A program made the position numbers and the translations under genes. Positions 21,082 to 31,766 of a DNA stretch of 36,526 nucleotides are shown here, in pieces. This DNA comes from Symsagittifera roscoffensis (lineage: Eukaryota > Xenacoelomorpha > Acoela > Convolutidae): assembly GCF_963678635.1 (NCBI RefSeq), contig NW_026970902.1, positions 1 through 36,526 on the forward strand, written 5' to 3'. The notes beneath the pieces are model-generated. The model had not been told where the DNA came from. It searched no databases and was given only the letters and a program-made list of their open reading frames with translations. Within the stretch, counting starts at the first letter, position 1. Each line of letters opens with the position of its first letter.

Positions 21082-21522
21082 TTTTTCGTTTAATGACTGT
21101 TAATATATAACTATCGATGTTTCTAATTGGTTGATTCCAATTATACAAGTGTACTGGTTTGTGTTTAAATTGCTTTTTTATTCTTCTTTTTCCTCTTTTT
21201 GATGAATTTGAAGTTGTTTCTGAGTCAAAAAAATATGATTGATCGTGAATGGGACAATTTTTATCAATTGATTCTTTTAATTTATAGAGTTCATCTAAAT
21301 TGCTGGCTTCTGATTCTGAAAATGCGTTTCTATTTTTTGAAAATCTTTTTCGTGTGATTTGACTTTGTTTGTTTATGATTTTTCTTTTTATTGTTAGTCG
21401 TTTTGTTCTAATATATCCAACTGTTTGTGTATGAGGTGTGATTACAAGATCGTATTTTTGTTATCTATTTCACAGTTGTGTAAAACGATTGTTTGTTTAT
21501 TTCCTAGATTTTTGAATGACAT
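21056..21522 (-). CDS. Small basic ORF upstream of and overlapping gag
   Basis: ATG 21522 opens a 26-codon frame (MSFKNLGNKQTIVLHNCEID start) that ends at 21442; an adjacent frame is open from 21460 to the UGA at 21056-21058 (134 codons) but has no ATG. The two overlap at an A-run near 21455-21459, suggesting one gene of about 155 codons with a single-base break in this copy. The product has two Arg/Lys clusters (TKRLTIKRK, ITRKRF; then KRGKRRIKKQ) around an acidic, Ser-rich middle (SESEASNLDELYKLKES). It overlaps the first 26 bases of gag in another frame. Its basic patches and place resemble small RNA-binding regulators of complex retroviruses, but no family is recognised, and function is unknown. 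Confidence 0.55.
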
Positions 21523-22744
21523 AAGGTTTAGGATGAGGGATGCAAAAAGTTTTTAGATGATGTCTACTTTCTTAAACTGTTAGTCCTTACGATTTTTTGA
21601 TTAGCTTAACCTGGGTCTATTTGTTCAGGGTTGGAGAGAAAAGTATAGCGATTCCGAAGAATGATTTTTTACTTTCTCGTGGCTAGTATAAGCTAAGGTG
21701 TTAACTTACTTAATCTTACTTAGGGGTAGTGATTGTGTTCAAGGGTTGGAGAATAGTAAATCGATCCACAAGGTTCAGGTATAATTAGAACGCGAGTAGT
21801 TCGTTAGATACGATTTTAAACTTACTAAGTCTAAGATTTATCCTGTGTCTGGTAAGAGGAGGGTTCAAGTGAAGGATGAATAACCGAAGTTCTTCACTGT
21901 TTATCCTAATTTGAATGATTAGTTTTGTTGAAAAATTTCTATTAGTCTTGGGTTTTTTGGAAGGGTTGGATAGTGAATCGACGTTTGAGGTCGTTAGACA
22001 CTTGCTAAGTGGGTGGGGGAGAACAAAATTGTTCTTTTTGATCCAAAGATAGGCCTTGATGATCAGGTTTTTGAATTTAGTGAAATAGGAAATTAATTAA
22101 GATCCAAGGATAAGCCTTGATGATCTGATTTTTAAAATTAAATGAATTTAAGTTTAAAATGGTTTAAATTTATTTAAAAAAAAGATTTAGTTTTTTTTAA
22201 TGATATTAGTGAGCTTACGATTGCTGTTATGTTTAGGTGATGAAGCTGGGACAACAGATGATTTTATGATTACTAACAATTTATTGTCAAGCTACTAATT
22301 TTTGTTTTGATTTTCAATAAATATTTTTCAAACATGTTTTATATAAGACTGCAGAATTTAAGAAAACGATCTGGGATCTTTTTATCAATCATTATTGTAT
22401 ATTAATAATTTTGTTTAGCGCCTGAAATGATTATGAAGATTGAATTCAAGATTTTATGTTTGCAAAAGAAAATCTAAATTCATTGCTAATAAGATTCTAA
22501 ATATAAAAGTTTGTGTTGGCTTTTGCCGTACAATCATATAATTATATGGTAAGTTTCTACTTTGTCGTATGTCGTCTCTTGTTTGAGGTCTTCTTACGAT
22601 TCCGGGTAGTTCTGTTATCGTTCGGAATATCGGCTCTGATCTAGAGACATTTCGATTAAATTATCATCGTATAGCATTTTTAAAATGTTTTGTCTAAATT
22701 CTAATCTATTTTTGGTCAAATCTAAGCTATTAAGGTCTTATTCG
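21523..22744 (-). other. 5' leader with diverged internal repeats
   Basis: About 1.2 kb between the primer-binding site and the small upstream ORF, with no supported gene. Plus-strand reading shows AGGGTTGGAGAG near 21629, AGGGTTGGAGAATAG near 21741 and AGGGTTGGATAGTG near 21962, each followed by a TCGA or CGATTC motif, at spacings of about 111 and 221 bp. A separate pair, GATCCAAAGATAGGCCTTGA near 22039 and GATCCAAGGATAAGCCTTGA near 22101, has a period of about 62 bp. Such leader repeats may serve packaging or splicing signals. Confidence 0.6.
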
Positions 22745-22762
22745 AGACTTATGGTCGCACCA
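22745..22762 (-). promoter_or_regulatory. tRNA primer-binding site candidate
   Basis: Two bases inside the 5' LTR the minus strand reads TGGTGCGACCATAAGTCT, beginning with the TGG that pairs with a tRNA CCA end. The plus strand just beyond reads TTCGA, as in a tRNA T-loop, at about the expected distance from CCA (one base short). The primer tRNA was not identified. Confidence 0.6.
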
Positions 22763-22764
22763 GA

Positions 22765-23174
22765 TGAGTTAGGACCGATGTGGTTAACTCATAGAGTAAT
22801 TTCGGATAGGGTACACCGTCTGCTCGTCACGCTATCTTATTTTCGGCCGGATAGATTCGTGCAACTTCTTAGTCTAATACCGATCCTAATCTTACTCTTA
22901 TACTTTCTAGTCTCAGGGTGTTTAACTAGTCTCTGCTAGGCTCAATAGATCTAGAGTATACTGGTTTATTGCGGCTGCTGAAGTTCTCTTGGAGAGACAA
23001 CTAATTTCTAAGTTAAATTCAAATCTCTCTGGTGCTGAAATTACAAGTAATTTCAGCACTTACAAATAAGTGGGTTGTTAGTCAGATGGATCATGATTGG
23101 TTAATATTAAATACTTTACAGTGGTGAAATATCTAATTTATCCAATCATAAAATATAGTTTAGATCAGGTTCCA
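22765..23174 (-). repeat. 5' LTR of the large element
   Basis: 410 bp, three differences from 4339-4748. It should hold the promoter; in minus orientation a TATATTTTATGATTGG run (TATA-like next to an ATTGG/CCAAT box) lies within the first 40 bases, and TATTTAATATTAACCAATC lies a little downstream. Neither position was proven. It carries the same AATAAA (22965-22970) and inverted repeat (23032-23059) as the 3' LTR. Confidence 0.95.
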
Positions 23175-24439
23175 CTTGATTTTCAAGTTCAAGAAAAACC
23201 TGAGAGACCTGTATGCCCTCCAAGACAAATTTTTGATTCTGAAAAAGTTTCCAAGCTCAAAAACAAAAAACATAAGTTTTTGAAGAAAAACCTTCTCAAA
23301 CTTATATAAAAACAACAATAGTTTTATCGCCTCGTAACATTTTAGTTGAATCGAACACTTTGGCTAAGCAGAATTTTTTCTTTGCTTTTTAAAATGCCAA
23401 AAAAATATATCGAACGCCCTAAATTTAATATTGTTTGAATGTTTTTATGTTTTAATTTCTCCATAAACTCACTGCAAACTCATTTTCTAAAAGAAAGCAA
23501 AATAAGCTCTCAATTTTTAAAAAGCAAAAGGAAGAAAACATGATTTAGTCTGTTTTTCACAAAATTGATTAATTGGTTATAATCGGGCAAATGTTTCAAA
23601 CTCAATTGTTCAAAAACACCTTTATTTACGTTTTTCTAACCTTGAGATCATTGACATCTTTCTATCAATAATTTTGCTATGTTTTGAAAGTATATTATCA
23701 ACGATCTTTCTCTCATCAATATAATGTTTGATTGACAGACACAAAAACGGAACAAATTTATAATTAATCTGTACCCATTAGACCGATACGTGGAGGTCGC
23801 TTAAAAAAGTTTTGTCTACCGTTCTACCGTTTCTGCAATTCTCTGAAGGAAAACGAAAAAGGCATTTTTTTCACCTCATATAATTTTTCTCTGATTAAAC
23901 AGGCATGCTATTTCATTATTTAGTTGTGTAAGTTCTTTGAGAGCGGGCTATTTTTGACAATAATAATTAAATTTCAGCTCCGGTTAAGAAATATGAAATT
24001 TTTGTTGTCACAAAAGAAGCCATTGACTCGTATTAGGAGGGTAGTTTGAAGTCTCGTGCTTTAAAAAGTGTGTCAACAATTTTTATTTCAGTCGATAGTA
24101 CCCCCTTTAAAACTCCCCGCGTAGCTGAGGTTTGGAATTCGTGTCACTATTGATTCGAATTATCAAAAACATCTTTCAAACGCCAGAAAAACTCTTCCAA
24201 TGATTTTCATGAGATAATTTTTCTTACAAGAGCTGTAAATGCACCGGAAAGTTATACAGTCATTCTAACTTGTCAGCAGAATTACAAACTAACTTCTTCA
24301 TTTGTTTATCATTAGACACACCAGTCGGCAAAACTAAGCGCAAACGCAGGCTTTTACTCTCTTTGAAAGGCCGGTTTACAAGGATGATTTAGGACAACAA
24401 TCAGTATAAATGAAAACAAAAAATTTATCTATATCTTAA

Positions 24440-24960
24440 AAAAATGATCAGAGCTACCCTCTATGAAACTAATAAACTTTGATTTCAAAGACTTACATTT
24501 TTACGAGTCTGAAAACGTCAGTTTACACTGTCTGTCTTATTTTGTGCATCGGAATGAACTCTTTCTTGATTAAGCGCAGAAAAAAAGTTGTTTATGCTAT
24601 GTGAAACAATAAAGTTAAGCTGTTCAGTGTGACAACTTTACTAAACCCAACTGTTTCCAAATTTTTTCACGCTTTTTCAAAAAATTAGTACCAAATTTTT
24701 TACATAAACCTGAGGGCAAATGATCAGAGGCACTCTCTATGAAATGAACCAATTTTGGTTTCAAAGAATCACCAGGGTTTCCAGTGTTTGAAAATGCCAG
24801 TTTCCACAATCCGCACTAAGTTTTGCATCAGATTGAATTTTTTCCCAAATGGAGAATGAAATTTGTTCACGCAACGTGATACACTCTGGGCAATAGAATT
24901 GATTTGTTCAGTGTGATATTTTTACTAAGCTCAGCTGTTATTACAAGTTCAACCGTTTTA
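24440..24960. repeat. Two diverged tandem repeat units of about 280 bp
   Basis: ATGATCAGAG starts the shared part at 24444 and 24720; TGTTCAGTGTGA closes it at 24621 and 24905, followed by TTTACTAA(A/G)C in both. Intervening segments share CTCTATGAAA, TTTCAAAGA, GAAAA-GTCAGTTT-type blocks. Spacing is 276-284 bp. The origin is unknown. Confidence 0.6.
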
Positions 24961-25249
24961 TAAACTTAATGCAGATGTTGAAATTTTGCATTTTCTTAGC
25001 GGAAAACCCTAGAAAGTCTTTGAAACTTTGTTTGATCAAATTTTTAGAGGGCAGCACTGATAATTTGCTATCCGTCTATGTAAAATTTAGTTTGAAGTCT
25101 GAGTGAATGTTGTCCAAAAAAAAGGTGTTTTTGTGAAAAAATACATGAATTTGCGCTAAAGTTTTGTCAAATACTGTGAATTCTGAAGCTCCTACTTCCG
25201 GTCTTAAACATGCCAGATTTCTCTATCAGCAAGAAGTATTTCAAAAAGC

Positions 25250-25310
25250 GCGGGAATGTTGTAGACAGCTGAGTTTAGTAAAGTTGTCTAGCTGAACAGT
25301 TAATTATTAA
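25250..25310 (-). repeat. Inverted partial copy of the 280-bp repeat end
   Basis: Its reverse complement reads AACTGTTCAGCTAGACAACT followed by TTACTAAACTCAGCTGT, matching the unit end near 24620-24660 (CTGTTCAGTGTGACAACTTT then ACTAAACCCAACTGT). So the repeat family is dispersed in both orientations. Confidence 0.55.
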
Positions 25311-26669
25311 TGTTTAGATTGCTAGAAAGAAGTCACTTGGATGCAAAACCTAAATGATACGGTGTAAACAGGCATTTTATTACTTAGAAAACAGTGATAA
25401 TTATTTGAAACCAAACTTTGTAAAAATTATGAAAAGGGTTGCCCTGATCAAATGATCTTAGACTATGAAAACGTTTTACTGAATTTCGAAAAAAGTTGTG
25501 TCCATAATGGACTTTGAAAACAGGCAATTTAGAGATAAAATTTGTCCAAGAGCGAAAAAATTGAGACTTTCACCTAAATTTTTCAGATCATTCGCCATTG
25601 GTTGATCTAAAAAATCTTTGTTCTAATTCTCACTACAAAATGTCCAAAATGCTCCTTAAAGTTAGAGGCTTCTTAGAAAGAAAAAAAATCTTATTTTGCG
25701 CGTTATTTTTTTCAATTTTTGAGAATGAAATTGATTCGGGTATCTAAGTAACAAATCGAAAATTGAGCACTGCGGTGTAAACTGATTGAAGCAACATAAA
25801 ACAGTGTGTTAAATACACAATTTCTGAAGCAAAGATAACTTATAAAAAAGTTAAGTTCGCAGTTCATTATTCATATTAAATTTTAGTTGGATTTGGGGGG
25901 TTTTTGATTGAAATTGAAATAGGTCAAATTAACAAACAAGCATGTGCTAAAAACTCCCAAATTTCTTTTCTTAATAGCTAAAATCAAACAGCATATACAT
26001 GTAACCCGTCTTCGTATTCAAACGCGCATACAAATCTATCTTAATTATATCCTAGGGGGATCAATAAAGTAGAAGATGTTTGGTTAAACATACACGAAAC
26101 TAAAAACACGTAATAACTTGTTTCTTCAAGAGAATCAAGAGATGTTCGCATTACAAAATGAAATGAATTTTTTCTTATTGAAATCCATATTTGTTAATTT
26201 TTAGCCTGCTAAATTTCAAAAGACCAGCTTACACATTTTTAATCTAATATCCCATTTAAACTATAGGTTCTCAATGTTAAAAAAATCGTTTTCTTTTCGG
26301 TAGTTTTCTCTAGTTTTATTTTTGATTTTTTCTGAAAATTCAATATTTGCAAAAAAATCCCAAGTTCCTTACATGGCCAAACTTTTTTGTGGATAGGCGC
26401 AATTTTTGTTTGTCTGTAGGTGAATGGGATCCAGAGACGAGTCTTTATACTTGTTCCAAAATTTAAGCGGACTCCACTCACAAAAATTTCGTGAATTCAG
26501 CAGTCAGCTACTTGTTAATTAATTTTGTGCGGACTCTGCAGCGAGTAAAATTAGCTAGGTGTTCCGCAATCCACATACAAACAATATTATATCTGTAAAG
26601 GAAATTACGCTGTCGCGGAATCCTCAAACTGTAGTTTAATTTGATTCATCCGCAGTTTTTGCTCCCTTT

Positions 26670-26745
26670 TTAAGGATTCCGCTTTCAATTTGTGGATGCC
26701 GCTTACAATTTGCAAACTCTGCTCACAATTTTTGGTTCGTGGAAT
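26670..26745. repeat. Short degenerate tandem repeat, period about 21 bp
   Basis: Three successive blocks read CCGCTTTCAATTTGTGGATG, CCGCTTACAATTTGCAAACT and CTGCTCACAATTTTTGGTTC. Related GCGGACTC and CCACTCACAAAA pieces lie near 26468-26535. Confidence 0.5.
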
Positions 26746-27950
26746 CCATAAACACTAAGAAGATCACAAACATTGTTGCGAATAATATTTCTGATTCGTT
26801 TTAATTTTTATCTGTTGAGCAATCTAAATGAGTTTCACAAAACTCACAGTTTGGTCTTGTCATGTTTTATTTTTATATTTTTAAATTGTTTTTTTTTGTT
26901 CACCACGGAATGTTCTTTCTTTCTTGCTTAAACTTTTGTGTAAAATGGGGTTTGTGTTCAAGAAAAAAAAAGATTATCAAATAAGTTTTCAAAAATTCAG
27001 AAAAAAAAGTTTCAGCGTTACATTTTTTTGTGAAAGTCGCTAGTTGTTTACTTAAAACTGTTGGGTTATGTCATTGCTTAAACAGTTTCAGTTGAAATCA
27101 ACCTGAAACTTACGAGGCTGATCTAATTACAAAAATATAAGTTTGGGACGTTTTATGAAGTTGGGTGAAGAAAAATCTACGGAACCTCTATGATACAAAA
27201 GTAACGATGTCGTTTTGTCGTTGAGTTATACTGTTTCGATTTTTGAAAACAGTGACGTGGGTGCGTTTTTTCTCCAGACAATTTTTGACATTTTAACTTG
27301 GAGCTTTTGAAGCAAACTTTTCATATCAGCCAAAAATTATTGTAGCCATGAGTTCAAATATTATATAAAACTTTCTACTGTGATAGACTTTTGTAAATGT
27401 AATATACGAGGGTTTAATGATTGCCGATATGACCAATTTAGGATATTAACGCACGGAATTTTTTGCGCTACAAACGCGTAAAAGGAGATTTAATCCCTCT
27501 GAGATTTAATTCCAATTGATTAAAACAGTTTTCAACTTTTCTAAAATAAATTCGTCATTTTTAAGCCAACATTGCTCCATAACTTAAAAAGCAGTCAGAA
27601 AAATTAGGGCAATGGTACGAGCAATCGTGTTGAATTCTGTTATCGTGTTCTAACTTGCGTTTTGAAAAAAAAATTATCAAATTTCAATTGAAATTACAGT
27701 TTCCAATTAACTTTTGTATCATGCCGATCTAAATGAAACTCAAAATCAAAAATTAGTTTTGAAGCTTAGTTTCTTTCCAAATTTCGATTCCATAGTGTTA
27801 TATCAGTTTAGCTGCTCATAGATCCTTCCAAAATAATAATGGGTTAATTTTGTTTTTGATCTCATTTGCTTTCATCAGTTCTGGCTAATTATGAACTTGT
27901 TCATCGTTTCAAAACAGCTTTTCACTTAGAATTATGCTTCATTTGATATA

Positions 27951-30900
27951 TCATATTGAATTCTTATACTGTATTTCATAATGACCGGAGGTTAAATCAT
28001 GGTAAGAAAGTCTACTCCAAATTTTGGCTCCAGAAAGCTCTAAATAAAGTTCGCTGTAAGGCTCCAAATAAGGTGCACATACTGATGCGAATCTGCATCG
28101 CTTTTGACCATCACCGCCGTTTTTCTCATAAATTATAAAATTACACTTTGGTTCGCATACTCCAAATTCTTCGACTTCACAGCTCCCCAGACATTGTTCT
28201 GCGCAGTATTTGAACCCATGGCCGCTTATTGGATCAAGAGTATTGGAAATTCTGCAATCCAAATCCAAATTGTCTTGAAAGTGTCCAAAAACTGAGACTA
28301 AAAATCAAAAAACATTAGAACATAACCACGAGTCGATATATTTTGATTCAAAGTGGGGATTGGTGGAGAAATAGCAATTTTTGGACAAATTATTCCACAA
28401 AACACTTAAATATGTAGAGAATGACCAAAAGCACAAATGCTGTATGAAGCATTCTAACGAAGCATTGCGATCACGATTGCGACACTTTAAAATCGCCTTT
28501 AAAAATGTTTACCACATCCATGCTTACCATTTTCACAATTACCATCCCCCTACTGAAAAGTTTCGAGTATTTAAAAAGTCTGGACATTCTTCCTTCCGAA
28601 ATCGTGATCAATTCAAATTAAGAAAGCAGAACTGTTTTCTGCTATGCGAATCACAAAAGATGTACGAATTATTGTATTTTGAAATTTAATGAGTACCCAC
28701 TTCAGCGAACACAGGGCTTTTCAACTTATTTACAGCGCCGTAAAATAACTCTCCAATTATTGTAAAATCACCGTTTAAGATTTTCTTTTCAAACTTGAAA
28801 AGTTTCACTCTCTGAAGTTTTGACATTATATGATCAACTAGTTATATGAAAAGAAAGCGAAACACTAACAATTACGATTTTTTTTTAAATCAAACAGATT
28901 TAACAGCATATGAAACAATTGGAAGCATCAGAATTTGTTTAACGTTTATAGTTCACTTTTGGAAAAACTTTGTCCGCCGAGCAATGAAATTTTTTTAATC
29001 AACTATATAGTTATGTCTTAAGGTTTGCAAAACAAAACTGCATAATTTGACTCAAATCAAATCTAAAAACTTTAATAGTTTTATCTATTCTAATTCAGCC
29101 AGCATTGTACTTAATACTTAATGGATGCTTTTTTTCAGTCCAAGAATTAACCACATTCTTTTTGAAATCAGCGAAATGAAATTGTTACGTGATTCATTGC
29201 AATGCTCGGATTTGAATTTCCTCAACTTTGATAACATCTCACACATGTTGCTCATACAATTTTTAAAATGATTTTTTTGTTACTTTTGAAATTTTTTCCA
29301 TCTCCCGTCTGCACTGATTCGTTAAAAGCTCTTCTGTTATGGCAAAACATTTTTAAAAAACATGCAGTGTCAAAATCAGTTTAATATACCAAAGTTTTGG
29401 TTACAAATGTTGCTTAAGAGTTTGCAAAAGCATCTTTTTAAATGAAATTTTTCTAAAGTGTTACAGAAACGAGACTATTTTTTACTTTCTTTATAGTGTC
29501 GACTTGTTTGCTCATCAAATCAAATCGGTCTTGTAAAAGTTTTTTTTGCAACCAAATACTCACAATTTTCAACATCCCCGTGCCAGCTAAATGTGTGATT
29601 CAACATCATTGCTTTGAATTCGACTTCGCTCACTGACAAACTCAAAGTCTTGTCTCCTGTTACTACTTGCAAGGGCTCAACTTAAACACAAAAAATTAAT
29701 TAGACAATCCTCAAAAAGGATAAATCACATCAAACTTGGGAAATATGTGCGCCTCCCTCCCGCTTTCCTTCTCGTTGTGAAAGTTCACCTACTTTACTCC
29801 AAGAAAGATATCCGAATTTTATTTGGCATAATAATAGTTGCCGTTTCTGCGATTCGCAGAGGATCTGTGAGAAGCCTTGTAACCTGTCTAAGCATAGTCC
29901 GTTTCTCTTAGTTTTTTTGCGCCTCTATTGCTTGCAACCCAAAGCGCTCAGGCTGTGGTAGAACTTAAGCTGGAGGTCAAGTGAGAGCTCGTCCTCACAC
30001 ACTATCCTTACCATTGCAGGGAATCAATTCCTCGATCTGACGATCATGAAGTGAACGCCTTACCACTAAGCCAAGTGCCTATTTTCATACTTATGTTCAA
30101 CTAAACTATCAACAAATATAAAAACAACTAAAAGAAGCATATTAATTTAATTTCATTTTAATTTAGCTTTGCATTGAAGTAACTGGAAAAACGGTTAGGC
30201 TCGGACCTTAGATTATTGCGAGCGGTGCAAAGTTTAATAAACATCGAATATCTTAAAATTCAGCTTTTTGAGTGAAACAATTTGTTTTTACCAGCACTCT
30301 CGAAAACCCGAAAAGCGCTATATTTTGCTAAGATTTATTCATCCGTGGCCGCATTTTTAAGAAAATGGGCCTAAAGAGGATTGCCTAAAGAGCTATGCCA
30401 GCACTGCTGGTTAGTTGTAGTTTGGTACCAGTAGTGCGCCAAAAAATTTTCAACTTGTGCGCTAAATAGAAGAAGCAAAATGTTACCCACTAAGGGACCG
30501 CCAGGGTCATGAGGATCTCGGGCTCCTGAAAAGTCCGATATTGCAAAAAACTTCAAAAACAATTTACTAATTCTTATTTTTTATTTTCATGTTACTGAAT
30601 TGGACGTCGGAAAACCCTTTCAATTTTAGGAACTGAAAATTTGTTTTTCGTCTTGTCAGTTTTTGTTTTTACTTTATTCGCCTTTTCCCACCTGCGAACT
30701 TTTAATTGCGAAGTATATGTTTTTCCGATTCCATGACAAATCGACATCATACTACACTACCATATGTCATCATACTCTTCGCTGTTACACTTTTGTAGCC
30801 TTTTTTCACAAATTGCTTTGTTACGTAATTTTGGTAAAAAACTATAGGGTAGAAAAAGTTCAGATAAACTGTTTTAAAAGGTGAAATATCACAGGTTGGA

Positions 30901-31766
30901 ATAACAAAAGATAGATTGTACGAGGGCTTTTCAGTCCTTTTTTTAACCGTTTTTACGTTGTCTTATTATTCCTTAAAATTGCACGCGACTAACTTGGCCA
31001 TGACAAGCATGAAAACTACTTGTTATAGTATGAAATTGAAACTCAAGCAGGAAGAAGAGACAGATCCTTTTCCTAGACATTTTGTATCCGAAAACATCAC
31101 TGACCTGCAGCAGTTCTCTCTATCAAACTGGATCCAGTTGATTTGATTGGCTTAACGCAATCGCTCAGAAGAAAGCATCTTTTGTGATCATCTACATCAT
31201 CTGAATACCACACAACATATGCGCAATTGCAAGCGTTGGTTCTATTGCACAATTCCAGACATTCGGATTTCTTTTCTAAGCCAGAGATTTTGCATTCTTC
31301 GTCTGGAAATTGACTGTGGATTGAATTCATATCAAAACATGACATGTCTTCACCAAGGAGACGAAAACCTAAGCAAAATAAATAGTTCACTAATTTACTG
31401 AGGTGAAAAAAGATCTCTTAGCTCGGTAACTTTGAGGTGCAATGTTTTAGGCAAAAGCTATGCTATATACCAATAGATTTGCATACTTTTGCTGTAAAGA
31501 TCTTCAAAAAAACTTGTTTAAATTTGTGGTTGTATCTTTTTTCCTTGATAAAATTTAGAAAATTTGTCTGATTTTTCAACAATAACTGAGAAATCTTTTT
31601 GAAAAAATATCAAAATGTAAAAGGAACTTAAGATTTTGGCAAAGTGGAAAAAAAAACAAATTTCCCTATATGAAATCCAAGTTTGTGGCGTTACACCTTT
31701 GTATCCTGCGACAGACGAAAACAACCAACATGAACTAAGAAGTGCTAAAACTAAGTTTTTTGCCAT
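27951..31766 (-). CDS. Four-exon gene for a secreted two-module Cys-rich protein
   Basis: Exons at 31697-31766, 31105-31368, 29564-29680 and 27951-28297 total 798 nt, giving 265 residues and a stop. Donors are G/GTGTAA, G/GTCAGT and T/GTGAGT; acceptors are TTTTGCTTAG, TGTGTTTAAG and GATTTTTAG. All three introns are phase 1 and the joined frame is open, which is strong internal support. Exon 1 is a signal peptide (MAKNLVLALLSSCWLFSSVA). Exon 2 carries a module with ECLELCNRTNACNCAYVVW and KRCFLLSDC; exon 4 carries a second with KYCAEQCLGSC, CEPKCNFIIYE and KRCRFASVC. This C..C / CxC or CxxxC plus aromatic / KRC-x4-C pattern resembles PAN/Apple domains, seen in secreted adhesion proteins. Exon 3 (39 residues) has no motif. 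Introns are 328, 1,424 and 1,266 bp. The end is taken as the in-frame UGA; no clear polyadenylation signal follows. The PAN assignment is inferred by eye. Confidence 0.75.
28298..29563 (-). other. Intron 3 of the secreted protein gene
   Basis: Bounded by the GTGAGT donor at 29563 and the TTTTTAG acceptor ending at 28298. A plus-strand frame at 28381-28689 (102 codons) lies inside it but shows no motif or codon signal. Nothing else seen. Confidence 0.55.
29870..30080 (-). repeat. tRNA-derived SINE-like unit
   Basis: On the minus strand TGGCTTAGTGG (plus 30063-30073) is a complete match to the RNA polymerase III A box TRGYNNARNGG, and GAATTGATTCC (plus 30020-30030) matches the B box consensus at 8 of 11 positions, about 31 bases downstream. 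TTCATGATCG between them is where a tRNA anticodon arm would be. The weak B box and unpaired ends argue against a working tRNA gene; a non-tRNA body seems to follow to about 29870. The 3' end is not defined. It sits in intron 2 of the secreted protein gene. Confidence 0.5.

Larger units (their letters stand above)
4339..23174 (-). mobile_element. 18.8-kb Env-like Ty3-type LTR retroelement
   Basis: Two 410-bp direct repeats at 4339-4748 and 22765-23174 bound an internal region of about 18.0 kb. On the minus strand each repeat starts TGGAACC and ends CTAACTCA, the TG...CA ends of an LTR. Inside, in minus orientation, lie Gag with a CCHC knuckle, a DSGA protease, RT with YLDD, RNase H and a DD35E integrase in the Ty3/Gypsy order, then accessory and Env-like genes. 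The repeats differ at 3 of 410 positions (4366/22792, 4384/22810, 4646/23072), so insertion was recent. The five bases outside each end (cctag left, cttga right) do not match, so no target-site duplication is seen. Most Ty3/Gypsy elements are 5-10 kb; this is unusually large. Confidence 0.95.
23175..27950. other. AT-rich non-coding region
   Basis: No reading frame here shows codon structure, motifs or splice support; the longest frames are under 85 codons. Homopolymer A and T runs are frequent. The region contains the local repeat units listed separately. I see no similarity to the retroelement remnant left of 4338, although a simple insertion into that remnant would place its upstream part here. 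Confidence 0.6.

Noticed and set aside
21600-22140. CRISPR-like or satellite array in the leader
   Set aside because: Only two or three diverged motifs with unequal spacing; no regular repeat-spacer pattern.
4339-23174. Non-standard genetic code (UAA as sense)
   Set aside because: Gag-protease and pol run for over 2,500 codons with almost no UAA; the few in-frame stops fit decay or a single readthrough site.
28381-28689. 102-codon plus-strand frame in intron 3
   Set aside because: No motif, no splice or start support, and composition like the surrounding intron.
30010-30080. Functional tRNA gene
   Set aside because: The A box is good but the B box is eroded and the acceptor ends do not pair, so a tRNA-derived repeat fits better.
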